This document shows positions 25,133 through 33,927 of a DNA stretch of 64,000 nucleotides, in pieces (position 1 is the stretch's first letter; the number at the start of each line of letters is the position of its first letter). The notes beneath the pieces are model-generated. The model did no database searches and was not told where the DNA came from. It saw only the letters and a program-made list of their open reading frames with translations. Both the position numbers and the translations under genes were made by a program. The DNA comes from an uncultured Candidatus Nitrosopumilus sp. (GTDB lineage Archaea > Thermoproteota > Nitrososphaeria > Nitrososphaerales > Nitrosopumilaceae), in assembly GCA_951812655.1 (NCBI GenBank), contig OX638319.1:930001-994000 (forward strand). The letters run 5' to 3'.

Positions 25133-25567
25133 ATGGGTGATCCGAGTGAATTCCCTGCAAAATACGTGTCTGATAAACAATTAGTGGGGTTGTCCGTTCT
25201 TGATAGCAAAGGAAACGATTGTGGCAAAATTAAATTTCTATGCATAGATCCGAAGACATATGCCTTATCTGGAATTATGATCAAAAAAAGATCATCTCAG
25301 CAATATTTCTTGTCTGTCGCATATTTTAAAAAAGTGACCTCTACGTCTCTTCAATTAAATTCCATTCCGATAAAACCTGGTGACAAAGTTATAGATATTG
25401 ATGGAAAGTCTGTCGGAAAAGTCATTCGAATTAACTTGCATTTTGATACTAACAAGATCAAATCACTTGAAATAAAATCACGATTCAAATCAAAAATTAT
25501 TCTTGCTGAGAAAATAGTTGGGATCGGGGACAAGATCACAATTCAACGCAATCATGATGGGGAGTAA
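25133..25567 (+). CDS. PRC-barrel domain protein
   Basis: About 144 residues with a beta-barrel of the PRC type (LVGLSVLDSKGNDCGKIKFL, then DIDGKSVGKVIRI as a second half). Archaeal PRC-barrel proteins of this size are soluble; I recall roles in RNA metabolism and cell division (CdpB-type) for some. The frame is open from ATG 25013, but the first 40 residues are atypical. ATG 25133 has a TATA-like gatattttat about 30 bases upstream and is preferred; 25109 is possible. Confidence 0.75.
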   Translation: MGDPSEFPAKYVSDKQLVGLSVLDSKGNDCGKIKFLCIDPKTYALSGIMIKKRSSQQYFLSVAYFKKVTSTSLQLNSIPIKPGDKVIDIDGKSVGKVIRINLHFDTNKIKSLEIKSRFKSKIILAEKIVGIGDKITIQRNHDGE

Positions 25568-25661
25568 ACGAATATGAGTTTGAATTTAACTTGTGCTTTT
25601 TCTGCTAATTTGCGATTCTAGAAATTAATCCTCGTTATGGTATGCATGCATGGTTCAAAGT

Positions 25662-25829
25662 CTACGAAAACAATTTCTGATTTCTGAACTTCTTTCGGTT
25701 TCTGTACGTGATGATGTGGTATTTTATGATGTTCTGCAGCTTCTTCTCTACTGAGAGTTCCTCGTCAACGCAGACTGAAAGAAAGTTGAGATAGTCCCTG
25801 TCCTTGACGTCGATCTCAATTCTTCTCAA
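25662..25829 (-). CDS. 55-residue basic hypothetical protein
   Basis: TTG start at 25829, overlapping the stop of the gene before it by TTGA. The sequence opens with a strand (RRIEIDVKDRDYLNFL) and ends in a long basic helix, vaguely like a ribbon-helix-helix protein. The coupled start and the well-behaved composition support coding. No family recognised. Confidence 0.5.
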   Translation of the reverse strand: MRRIEIDVKDRDYLNFLSVCVDEELSVEKKLQNIIKYHIITYRNRKKFRNQKLFS

Positions 25830-25999
25830 TGCATTACCTGCACCCTGACGAAGCTGTCATCTTGAGAGATTTCCTTGGAATGGTTGATGCAAAATTGCAC
25901 AATCTGCTTGCAAATCGGCTTTCTGGTTCCCTCCCTGTAGTGATATAGCATTACCCTCGTGTATGCTTCCGTATCGCAGTTTAGCATGTTGCAGATCAT
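25826..25999 (-). CDS. 57-residue Cys-containing hypothetical protein
   Basis: ATG 25999 to TGA 25826, immediately upstream of and overlapping the 55-residue gene. It has four Cys (MICNMLNC, then PIC and FC) and reads as two helices. The two microgenes form one unit. Function unknown. Confidence 0.5.
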   Translation of the reverse strand: MICNMLNCDTEAYTRVMLYHYREGTRKPICKQIVQFCINHSKEISQDDSFVRVQVMH

Positions 26000-26140
26000 G
26001 ATTAGATCATAGGGTGGGATTATTCAGGCATAAAACATGTGGTTATTGTGAAATTTCAATGGATGCCAACACTGTTGACCTTGATAGCACCAAATTTCAA
26101 TAAAATCGTTCTAATTTCTTTTGATTCATGCTAGATTTCC

Positions 26141-26269
26141 ATGAAAGATTTATGTCAAAAATGCCACAACCGTCAAGAAAAACTATTCCCAACTGAAGTA
26201 CTAAACAATGACACGGAAATCCCAGTGATTTCGATATGTCGAAAATGCATGGAATTTTGGTATTCGTAA
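26141..26269 (+). CDS. 42-residue zinc microprotein, copy 1
   Basis: CQKC near the N-terminus and CRKC near the C-terminus bracket about 27 residues with VIS before the second pair. It is clearly related in layout to the next gene five bases downstream, so the two are tandem paralogues. Each could bind one zinc ion. Confidence 0.6.
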   Translation: MKDLCQKCHNRQEKLFPTEVLNNDTEIPVISICRKCMEFWYS

Positions 26270-26274
26270 GTGGA

Positions 26275-26406
26275 ATGTGTCATGTCTGCTATGCATCAGG
26301 AGTGAATTTGGAATTGGTAGATGTAAAAAACAAAGTTCAAACGCTTGATGAAGCAGCAAAGGTTCCAATTTGCAAGAAGTGCAGAAAAATAATGCCTCAA
26401 ACGTAA
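26275..26406 (+). CDS. 43-residue zinc microprotein, copy 2
   Basis: CHVC at the N-terminus and PICKKCRKI at the C-terminus, with about 28 residues between, repeat the design of the preceding gene. The spacer between the two genes is five bases, so they are read from one transcript. Confidence 0.6.
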   Translation: MCHVCYASGVNLELVDVKNKVQTLDEAAKVPICKKCRKIMPQT

Positions 26407-26756
26407 GATGATCAACAAATGCAATGGTGCCAATGAAGACTAGGTCACAGATGGACGCATTAATTTCCGTTTATGGTTCTGGTCGGTTAAAAGATAAACA
26501 TGTATTGTTGTCGCACCATTGCATGCATCTGTAATGTCATTTTGCAATATAACCGGCACGAAGAATTTGTCCATGCGAATCATCAGTATCCCCTAAATAC
26601 AATTTTGAGACAAACAAAGCGAGTATTGGAACTGTCGCCAAAACACTGAATGGTTTCTGGTTTTAAGATCTGATACCTGTGCTCATTTCACAGCATGCTG
26701 CAAGATCAGTTGGAACCCGCACAACAATAAATAATCCATTTCAATAATTTCGACAC
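26407..26756. other. Gene-free stretch with a 12-bp inverted repeat
   Basis: About 350 bases with no convincing frame. It contains the inverted repeat at 26419/26513 and, near its end, the promoter area of the CPBP-like gene. Confidence 0.45.
26419..26524. repeat. Perfect 12-bp inverted repeat
   Basis: ATGCAATGGTGC at 26419-26430 is the exact reverse complement of GCACCATTGCAT at 26513-26524, with 82 bases between. It may mark an element remnant, a structured RNA or chance. Confidence 0.6.
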
Positions 26757-27407
26757 TTGGCTCTGAACAAGTCTCTTACGTTGATGGAAGATTTTCATCC
26801 CAGACGGTGGCTATCAAATTTTGAAAATACTTCAATAGGGTATCTGTTCAAAATGGGATTTTTGTACCACATGCTGGCAATAGTAATTGCGTCTGCTATT
26901 GGTGCGACACAGGAATACGGTTTTGGCTACCATGTCCTATTGCCTGAATTTCCGTTGGGCGCATTATTGTTGGCGGGGCCGTTTGAGGAAACACTATTTT
27001 TCGGCATACCATTTTACCTCACAAACAATCCCTATGCGGTTCTTGTAATAGGAACAATGTGGGCGATATTTCATGTGTTCAATACAGACATTGCCACTTT
27101 TTCCTTTGAATACCTGTCGTATCCAAATTTGGCAGTTGCCATAGTTTCTCTTTTTTACAGCTTGCGTACATGGACTAGTGGAAAAGGATGGTTTTCCATC
27201 TTATTTCACTCACTATACAACACAATTGCGTTTGTTGTGATGGGTCTTACCGGTGAAAATCCATGGGTGATGACTGTAGATCGAGGAGTCACGGAAATAG
27301 GCATGCTAATTGTATCCGTGCCATTATTGGGAATGACGTATGGACTTTATCGTTGGAGAAAAAGAAGAGAATCTAAGAAAAATCACGATAACAGGCAACC
27401 CCTATGA
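26757..27407 (+). CDS. CPBP-like intramembrane protease homologue
   Basis: A 216-residue multi-span membrane protein. It has GPFEETLFFG, then AIFHVFN and ILFHSLYN, which match the three CPBP (CAAX protease/bacteriocin-processing) motifs EExxxR, FxxxH and HxxxN/D. The Arg of motif 1 is replaced, while both Glu and both His are present. The start is TTG 26757 or, more likely, ATG 26784. A proteolytic role in the membrane is inferred. Confidence 0.7.
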   Translation: MALNKSLTLMEDFHPRRWLSNFENTSIGYLFKMGFLYHMLAIVIASAIGATQEYGFGYHVLLPEFPLGALLLAGPFEETLFFGIPFYLTNNPYAVLVIGTMWAIFHVFNTDIATFSFEYLSYPNLAVAIVSLFYSLRTWTSGKGWFSILFHSLYNTIAFVVMGLTGENPWVMTVDRGVTEIGMLIVSVPLLGMTYGLYRWRKRRESKKNHDNRQPL

Positions 27408-27812
27408 AATATGTGGAAAATTAGAAAAGCATTCACTAATTCGGGCATGGAAAATTAATGTCGAATTCACTTATCCATAGTTGGAACCCTTTCACGATAC
27501 AATATTCTGGTTCTTGTCTTTGGCAATTTATTTTGGAATATCAAGACCTAGCCAATACCTGATGCCGATGCTCTTGTGTGATTTGATCTTTTAGCTGTGG
27601 ATTCTCGTGGCTGTGAATGTGCAATCATGTTGTGAGATGCACTTTGCTATGATCCATGCAATAGATTTCCATTTGTTTATACTACATATTTTGCTAAATA
27701 ATGTCACAATGAGCCCCGAAACTTATTTCATATGTGCACAATCTGTCAAAAATATGATGTATCCCCAAATGACTTGTGCTGTGGGGGTTCGATGATTTGG
27801 AGTCTGTGAACT
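27408..27812. other. Gene-free stretch
   Basis: About 400 bases. Short open frames here have no start context or family features. I see no RNA or operator beyond the promoter area of the antiporter gene. Confidence 0.45.
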
Positions 27813-29597
27813 GTGACTGTTGAGGTAACTGACTTTCTGGCATTGCTGGCATTGCTGCTGGGAGGCGGCATGATCGGTGCAGGAATTATGAAAAAAATAA
27901 AGTTTCCCACCATCATTGGGTTCATACTGATCGGAATGATTGCAGGACCGTACGGTCTGGGAATCGTAGACGATGTAGATCTGATCAACCTTTTGGCCGA
28001 ACTTGGAATCATTATTCTTCTTTTTGTTGTAGGCTTGGAGTTTAGCTTGCAGAAGTTACGCAAAGCTGGAATAAAGCCTATCTTTGTTGGAATGTCCGAA
28101 CTTTCAATAATGTTTTTCCTCGCATATGTTGGAGCCTTTTCGTTTGGCTGGTCTCACCTGGAAGCCCTCTATCTTGCTGGAATACTGTCAATCAGCAGTA
28201 CTGCTATCTCTCTCCGAGTGATGAGGGATCTGAATCTGGTAAAAACCAAAGAATTCAACACCGTCATTACTATTTTGATAGTCGAAGATCTTGCCGCAGT
28301 GCTGCTACTGGTAATTCTGGGCAATGCGTCTGCGGGTGCTGAGCTTGATTTCACCGGAGTAGGCATCTTGGTATTGCAAAGCCTGACTTTCTTTGTCATA
28401 GCATTGGGATTGGGAATAAAAATAATTCCAAAGCTGTTGGAAAAAATTCACGGTCTGGACATACCGGAAGGTCCTTTCATAACCGCATTGGCGCTGGGAT
28501 TTGGGCTTGCAGTTCTTGCCCATTTTCTAGGGCAGAGCTCAGCAATCGGCGCTTTCATAATGGGGATGATTATCGCATCATCCAAACATTCTGAACGAAT
28601 TACTGAAAAAATTCTCCCGTTGCGTGATTTCTTTGGTGTGATTTTCTTTGTGTCTATAGGAATGCTTGTCAACATAATGGCAATTCCCGAAGTCGCACTC
28701 ATCTCTATACCTATCATCATATTGGCAATTGTGGGGAAGTTTGTGGGCGCGTTCTTTGGAGCGTCCATTGGAGGTCATGATGTTGCTGGTGCATCTACCG
28801 TGGGCACTGCGATGGTTCCAAGAGGGGAGTTTTCATTTATCATGGCAAAGCAGGCTGTGGATGGCGGCTCTGTCAGGGACATGTTGTATCCTGTCACTAT
28901 GCTTGTAACCCTTGCAACAATGCTGTGCATACCTTTACTTTTGAAAGTTTTGCCTACCCTTGCCAACCGCGATAGTCTCATACCGATGGACGTGCTGAAT
29001 CCCATATTCATCGTTGGCAGATTCTTCAACAAGCTAATGGATTCCACTGATGAGAACAATCACTTCAACAAGCTACTCAAGGAACACGGGACAAAATTCT
29101 TTGTAAATTTGACAATTGTCATTGCAACCTTGGCAATAATAGATTATCTCAATGATGACATTGTGGATATAATCAATCAGTCTGGAATCCCGTTGGCAAT
29201 AGAGCCAGAAGTACTGTTGACCATTGTCAGCATTCTGCTAATCATATATCCGATAATAGCAATGCTTGGAAAAATTGAAAAGCTTGTCACCAACATGTCT
29301 GATATTTTATCTACAAAGTTAATTCCAGCTGATACGAAAAAGCTTGAAGAAAAACCACTTCATCGATTACTTAGAAATATTTTCTTCGTGGGGCTAATCC
29401 TGGTACTGATTGCTGTAATTCAGCCCTATGTTGGAGACATTGAATTTTTGCCCTTTTTGCCATTTATCATTTCTGGAATAGGCCTTGCAGTGGCAATACT
29501 GTTGATAGCCGATTCGGTGTTTGTGTTCCAAAAGCTATCTAGAGGACACATTATGGACAGTCTGATGAAGGATGATGAAGATTCTAAATTGGACTAG
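27813..29597 (+). CDS. Kef-type cation:proton antiporter (CPA2)
   Basis: A 594-residue protein starting at GTG 27813. Residues 1-390 are a Na/H-exchanger domain of about 12 spans with GLEFSLQKLRKAG, the paired acidic site LIVEDLAAV and an HFLGQSSAIGAF segment. Residues about 420-590 add four more spans instead of the usual TrkA-N domain. It would exchange K+ or Na+ for H+. The Glu-Asp pair is the form common in electroneutral CPA2 members, unlike the Asp-Asp of the second antiporter in this window. Confidence 0.9.
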   Translation: MTVEVTDFLALLALLLGGGMIGAGIMKKIKFPTIIGFILIGMIAGPYGLGIVDDVDLINLLAELGIIILLFVVGLEFSLQKLRKAGIKPIFVGMSELSIMFFLAYVGAFSFGWSHLEALYLAGILSISSTAISLRVMRDLNLVKTKEFNTVITILIVEDLAAVLLLVILGNASAGAELDFTGVGILVLQSLTFFVIALGLGIKIIPKLLEKIHGLDIPEGPFITALALGFGLAVLAHFLGQSSAIGAFIMGMIIASSKHSERITEKILPLRDFFGVIFFVSIGMLVNIMAIPEVALISIPIIILAIVGKFVGAFFGASIGGHDVAGASTVGTAMVPRGEFSFIMAKQAVDGGSVRDMLYPVTMLVTLATMLCIPLLLKVLPTLANRDSLIPMDVLNPIFIVGRFFNKLMDSTDENNHFNKLLKEHGTKFFVNLTIVIATLAIIDYLNDDIVDIINQSGIPLAIEPEVLLTIVSILLIIYPIIAMLGKIEKLVTNMSDILSTKLIPADTKKLEEKPLHRLLRNIFFVGLILVLIAVIQPYVGDIEFLPFLPFIISGIGLAVAILLIADSVFVFQKLSRGHIMDSLMKDDEDSKLD

Positions 29598-29766
29598 ACG
29601 ATGCTGGACGACTCTGGATTCTATTTTCTAAATAACGCTTGATGATTTTCTAACCTTGTTTTTGATTTGCTTTTTACAAACTATGTTATGAAAATTGAAA
29701 ACGACATTACTCTAAGATAATTTTAAAGATACTGGACAATAAGTAACATCGTATCGATCTCAGATC

Positions 29767-29976
29767 GTGCTGCAATCATTATTTTTTCTGATAAGTGATC
29801 GATATTCTGATGAATTCCTCTCTAGATTGCATATTGTTGAAAAATATGATTTTAAACGAATTGTAGAAAAATATGATACGTTTGTCGCATATTGTTCTGA
29901 TGGTGGAAAAAGTCTTCAGATCATGAAATACCTGGGAACAATCAATGTGGAAGGTACTGACAATGTTGCTACATGA
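29767..29976 (+). CDS. Possible 69-residue hypothetical protein
   Basis: GTG start. It contains a doubled segment (IVEKYDFKR then IVEKYDTF). Coding is supported mainly by the ATGA overlap of its stop with the start of a Cys-rich microgene. No family recognised. Confidence 0.35.
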   Translation: MLQSLFFLISDRYSDEFLSRLHIVEKYDFKRIVEKYDTFVAYCSDGGKSLQIMKYLGTINVEGTDNVAT

Positions 29977-30062
29977 CATGTTGTGCTACATCTGAGAAAG
30001 GCGTTACGTGCAAGTGTCCTCAAGTCATTGAACACATCTTTGGCCATGACTTTGGAATTTGA
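29973..30062 (+). CDS. 29-residue Cys-rich peptide
   Basis: ATG 29973 overlaps the previous stop (ATGA). Four Cys fall in CC and CKC, followed by HIFGHD. Too short to identify; it may bind metal. Confidence 0.4.
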   Translation: MTCCATSEKGVTCKCPQVIEHIFGHDFGI

Positions 30063-30155
30063 TTAAAATGATGTCTCCTTTTCGGTAATTTTCAAGTTCT
30101 TTACTTAGGCGCACTTGAATGCGTTTGGAAATATATTTTTTTATTCAAGTATGAG

Positions 30156-30545
30156 ATGTTCAGTACATTGCCATCTACTGAAAATTTAGAGATTTCTTGT
30201 CAAACCGTGTTGTGCCTGCCAAAAATCAGGTTTGTTGGTGTGCTGGACAAAATGGGAAATAAAATAGCTGGAGGCTTTCGAGAAGGCGTGAAATCTTTGC
30301 TGCCTGACAAAGAGAATCGAATGATGTATGTTCAATTGATGCTAGAATACATGATGAGGAAAGACTTTGATGCAAAATTAGGAACTGTTGATTATATTGT
30401 ATCCAGGAGAAGCAATATCACCATGATCAGTATTCCGACAAAAGAGTATCTGGTCTTGATATCTGCAGAAAGAGATGTGGATGATCAGGAGATTATTCGC
30501 AAGGTCAATTCTGCTTTTACCTCCCTTCCAGATATTACGCCATAA
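30156..30545 (+). CDS. Roadblock-like paralogue 2 (unknown function)
   Basis: A 129-residue protein with KIRFVGVLDKMGNKIAGG, a helix, KLGTVDYIV and ITMISIPTKEYLVLISAE, the same order as the paralogues at 24061 and 52842. It is a monocistronic gene with TATA-like atatattttttta about 30 bases before the ATG. The conserved core suggests a small-molecule or protein interaction domain. Confidence 0.7.
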   Translation: MFSTLPSTENLEISCQTVLCLPKIRFVGVLDKMGNKIAGGFREGVKSLLPDKENRMMYVQLMLEYMMRKDFDAKLGTVDYIVSRRSNITMISIPTKEYLVLISAERDVDDQEIIRKVNSAFTSLPDITP

Positions 30546-30606
30546 TACGCCCAATCGAAAACACCGTATCAGTATTATTGGTATTCAGAAATGATATTGG
30601 ATGTGA

Positions 30607-31173
30607 GTGCAAGTGAGCGTTAATTCTGCTTTCCTGTTCCTATTCTCTATGATGATTCTGTCTGGAATTCCTGATGAGTCTTTTGCAGACAAGAGAGTAA
30701 AGTTACATCTTGATCAGGAGATTAGTGCAGATGGACTTACATTCATTCTTCACGATGTAAATGATTCACGTTGTCCTTCAGATGTCACTTGTGTTTGGGG
30801 CGGGTATGTGACTGCAATGATTAATATCAAAAACCAAACTCACTCTGAAATGGTCGATTTTGTACCCGGTGACGGATACACGTTCTTTTGGCCATACAAA
30901 ATTGCCTTGCTTGATGTGAGTCCATATCCTGTAAGCACGTACAAACCAGATGATTATGTTGTGACACTTGTGATGTATGCTCTGGATGGCTCTCTGCCTT
31001 GCGAAAAACACATGACAGTTAAAGATGGAGTTTGTGTTTCAGAATCTCCGAGCCCTATTGATTTTAGAGAATCTGGTGAAGGTTTGAGCTTGTTGTACGC
31101 TTTGGCTAGTTTGATCTTTGTGGGCGTTGTGGTTGGATTTTTTATCCTTAAAAAATGGAATAATAGGAAATGA
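30607..31173 (+). CDS. Secreted, membrane-anchored protein
   Basis: A 188-residue protein (GTG start at 30607 or 30613) with a signal peptide, an external domain of about 120 residues containing RCPSDVTCVWGG, and a C-terminal span with a basic tail. The Cys-Trp-Gly block recurs in secreted proteins of unknown function in bacteria and archaea. Four Cys probably form two disulfides. Confidence 0.65.
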   Translation: MQVSVNSAFLFLFSMMILSGIPDESFADKRVKLHLDQEISADGLTFILHDVNDSRCPSDVTCVWGGYVTAMINIKNQTHSEMVDFVPGDGYTFFWPYKIALLDVSPYPVSTYKPDDYVVTLVMYALDGSLPCEKHMTVKDGVCVSESPSPIDFRESGEGLSLLYALASLIFVGVVVGFFILKKWNNRK

Positions 31174-31526
31174 AAATCATGTTTTACGTTCCTATTTGAA
31201 ATCCTTTGGGATGAGGTGATCCTTAACTATGTCAAGCGTTGACGACCATTTTTCAATCTATTTGGGTTTTTATGCTGAACTTTGTCTAAAGGCTTGCAGA
31301 AATTGTTACTGTCACTTTGTCAATCTAATCTGTTTCACGTTAATTCATCATGTGGGATGATTTTTGTATGTGTACTTGTATCTAGATTCGTTTTTTTGTA
31401 AGATAGGTGAAAATTTCTATTTTTTATACTTGGTTGAAATCTTTTGAAAAATCACTTTTTTGTAGTTTGGATGCCTGATCAGATGGTTTCAAAAGACCTA
31501 AAAATCTGTATTCTTTACTATCTTTT
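31174..31526. other. Gene-free stretch
   Basis: About 350 AT-rich bases. A 43-codon frame from ATG 31229 contains several Cys but has no family signal, and I do not call it. Confidence 0.4.
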
Positions 31527-31751
31527 ATGATGACAGAGCCTCCAGAGTCAACTTCTGGTGATGAGATTTGTCCTGTTTGTGGCAAGCCTAAGAATGATCA
31601 TGATCCCAAAAAAATGCTGGAATGCTCTAAGCAATTAGTGGAACAGGGTTTGATGAGACACTGTGGACTCTGTGGTTTGACAAAGCCTGCTGAAGGACTT
31701 CATGACAGGTGTAGCAAATGTGGTGAAAAATACACATTTTCAAACGAATGA
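31527..31751 (+). CDS. Double zinc-ribbon protein, 74 residues
   Basis: EICPVCGKPKNDH, then HCGLCGLTKP and RCSKCGEKY give three CxxC pairs plus His and a further Cys, enough for two zinc sites. There is no DNA-binding signature beyond this. Monocistronic. Confidence 0.7.
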   Translation: MMTEPPESTSGDEICPVCGKPKNDHDPKKMLECSKQLVEQGLMRHCGLCGLTKPAEGLHDRCSKCGEKYTFSNE

Positions 31752-31898
31752 TGATACTTTACTTTTTCAACTTTCATTTTGTTAAAAATACCAAATGAGA
31801 TATGTTTGACATGTTGAGATCAATGATTTGCAATAACAGACGCCTGTGGATGATCTGTCTGAAAAATCTTTGACGTGACTAATTGAAAAAATTATAGA

Positions 31899-32132
31899 CT
31901 AGCAGTTTTTTCCACATCCGCATTGCCTACTTGTAAACAATTTTCTGAATGTGTCCAACTTTGACTGGCGAATGGTGGGTTTTGTCCTCCCGACAATTCT
32001 GAATAATCTTATTCCAGTCTCAGAGCTAGTTCCTTTTAGTGCCCACGTTCCATTTTTCATGAGATATGGATGTGGGTTTATCATTGACACTTTTTTTCGT
32101 GCTTTGATGTCATATGCTTGAATTTCTGACAT
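31899..32132 (-). CDS. DUF5679-like protein that has lost its zinc cysteines
   Basis: A 77-residue protein following the DUF5679 pattern as I recall it (YCxKC, strand, MKNG, KGTCPxCGTKxFRI). The four Cys positions here are YDIKA and KGTSSETGI, so they cannot bind zinc. MKNGTWALKG and RLFRIVG are kept. A C-terminal extension ends CGCGKNC, which may supply a new metal site. Family assignment is from memory of the pattern. Confidence 0.6.
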   Translation of the reverse strand: MSEIQAYDIKARKKVSMINPHPYLMKNGTWALKGTSSETGIRLFRIVGRTKPTIRQSKLDTFRKLFTSRQCGCGKNC

Positions 32133-32338
32133 GACCTTAATTCCTTGAAAAGTATTACAAATTGCGAGTTAATTTTTTTAGATTCTTTGATTCAAGAATT
32201 ATGTATTTTCCTTCATTTGAAATCGCGTTGTTCAAAATATCTTAATGTGAAAAAGTAATGACAGAAGGGAAAGTGAACCCAACTTCCAAAAACATCTGGC
32301 CCTTGAAATTATTTGAAATGAAAAAACTAAGACTGGTC

Positions 32339-32467
32339 TTAGTCGATTCTTACTGTCAGCTTTGATTCCCTGACTTTGTTTCCGATGCTTTTTGCAATTC
32401 CCCACATGCCGTCTACGGTAAGGGATATTTGTCTAGATTTTTTTGTTTGTGTATTTGATTTATTCAT
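32339..32467 (-). CDS. 42-residue basic peptide
   Basis: ATG 32467 to TAA 32339. Rich in Lys, Arg, Ser and Thr with a regular strand-helix-strand look (RQISLTVDGMWGIAKSIG). No family known. A competing forward frame at 32258 is less convincing. Confidence 0.45.
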   Translation of the reverse strand: MNKSNTQTKKSRQISLTVDGMWGIAKSIGNKVRESKLTVRID

Positions 32468-32771
32468 GATTGTATCATGTGATTTTTGCTTAAGAAATGC
32501 ACGTAGAACTTATCAATCGTTCATGATTATCTATTTTAAAACAAATGTTGATTCTGTTGATGGCTTCATGATTTCTAGGTATGAAATGTTTTGAGTAAAT
32601 ATGTCGTTTGTTCGGAATGCTATGCTTTGTATTTTTGGTTTTTTTATGTGTGCAAAACACGACTTCTAATTTGACATGCGCAAAATTGTTGATATTTTTA
32701 AAAAAATTCACTTGAGATGTAATGGCTGTTTAGCTACCTCGAAATAATCTGTTCTCGTCTTTGATGACCTG

Positions 32772-32900
32772 TTATTTTGGTAGTCTGAAACCATGTTCTG
32801 CCAAAGCATGCCTCTCAAGCATGTCTCTGGAATCGTATTCCTGAAATTTTCGAAAGATTCCACAGTAAGGACATTTTAGTTTCTTTTTATCTGAAAACAT
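32772..32900 (-). CDS. 42-residue C2H2-type zinc finger
   Basis: C10xxC13 followed after 17 residues by H31xxxxH36, preceded by KKKLK. This is the classical C2H2 spacing. The basic N-terminus supports nucleic acid binding. It lies 72 bases downstream of the YqaA-like gene on the same strand. Confidence 0.65.
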   Translation of the reverse strand: MFSDKKKLKCPYCGIFRKFQEYDSRDMLERHALAEHGFRLPK

Positions 32901-32969
32901 GTTGTTGACATTTGTTGTGTTTAATCAGATAATAACATCGCGTAGTATTGTTTCTTTTTGTAGTTTCAC

Positions 32970-33464
32970 TTAGAAAAGGGCTCCTAGCCCGGTAACCACT
33001 ATTGTGGATTTCACGATCTTCCCTGCAATCATAAGCAAAACAAATTTCTTAAATTCCATTTTTTTGACTCCTGCTGAAATTAAAATCAGATCTCCTATTA
33101 CGGGAATCCATGATGAGAAAAATATGGCGCTCCACCCAAATTTGTTTAATAGTTTATGGCCTTTTCTTTGCTCGTTCAGGCTTTTTTGATTTTTTTCATT
33201 TTTGTATTTTGAAAACAGCTTTTTTCCTCCAAAACCGATAAAATAGTTTATCAGTCCTCCTATTGATGAGCCTGCAATTAATACCATGGCTATGAGTAAT
33301 TCATTTTCTCCTCCGACCAGTAGTGCTGATGTTAAAATTTCTGTTGGTAGTGGAATTGCTGTGGCAGATAGCAATGAATTAAGAAACAGACCTAGAACTC
33401 CATATTCTTGAAATGTGTTATTGCTGAGAATTTCTTGAATCTGTTGATAATACGTTTCAATCAT
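32970..33464 (-). CDS. YqaA/DedA-family (VTT domain) membrane protein
   Basis: A 164-residue protein with four or five spans and the DedA-type GSSIGGLINYFIG and SSWIPVIGDLILISAG segments, where the conserved Gly and Pro sit in the re-entrant regions. Members are thought to move phospholipids or support membrane homeostasis. Short YqaA-like length. Confidence 0.85.
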   Translation of the reverse strand: MIETYYQQIQEILSNNTFQEYGVLGLFLNSLLSATAIPLPTEILTSALLVGGENELLIAMVLIAGSSIGGLINYFIGFGGKKLFSKYKNEKNQKSLNEQRKGHKLLNKFGWSAIFFSSWIPVIGDLILISAGVKKMEFKKFVLLMIAGKIVKSTIVVTGLGALF

Positions 33465-33639
33465 GGTTCCTTTCTTGATGGTTGCAAATCATTGTATTAT
33501 TCCTAACGCCTTTGTAGGTCATTTGATAAGGCCATGACGATTAATTCATGGCTGTGTTTGAAGACAGTTTTTGAGTGAAAAATATCACACATAAAATAAA
33601 ATTAGCGATAATCACTGTGATCTTTCAGATGTCGAAAAC

Positions 33640-33870
33640 ATGAGTGAAGATTCCAAATTATTAAAAAAACAATTAAAGATCAATGATGATAGGCTTAGAA
33701 AACTTGAGGAACACAAAAAATCTGTAGAACTACATATAAAAAATCTTAAACCTGAAAATGATCCCAATTTTTTATTGGAAACACTAAAACGACTAGATCG
33801 TAATCTGCAATTTGAAAATAAACAACGTGAGGGAATACTGAGAGCAATGAGGCCCAAAACTGATTTTTAA
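33640..33870 (+). CDS. Small coiled-coil protein, 76 residues
   Basis: A Lys/Glu/Leu-rich helical protein with two helices around a PENDPNF turn. The forward frame has a natural ATG and normal composition; the opposite-strand open frame here is Ser/Phe-rich and is its shadow. Function unknown. Confidence 0.6.
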   Translation: MSEDSKLLKKQLKINDDRLRKLEEHKKSVELHIKNLKPENDPNFLLETLKRLDRNLQFENKQREGILRAMRPKTDF

Positions 33871-33927
33871 ATATTCATTTGAGAATGTTTAGAAATAAGT
33901 AAATACCTATTTCATCGCACAAAACTT

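Noticed and set aside
31229-31360. Forward 43-codon frame with several Cys
   Set aside because: The Cys spacing fits no metal site and the composition looks like chance; no start context.
32258-32365. Forward 35-codon frame from ATG 32258
   Set aside because: It overlaps a better reverse-strand frame and has no recognisable feature.
32490-32711. Reverse 73-codon frame
   Set aside because: Asn/Ile/His/Lys-rich translation of AT-rich DNA with no domain features.
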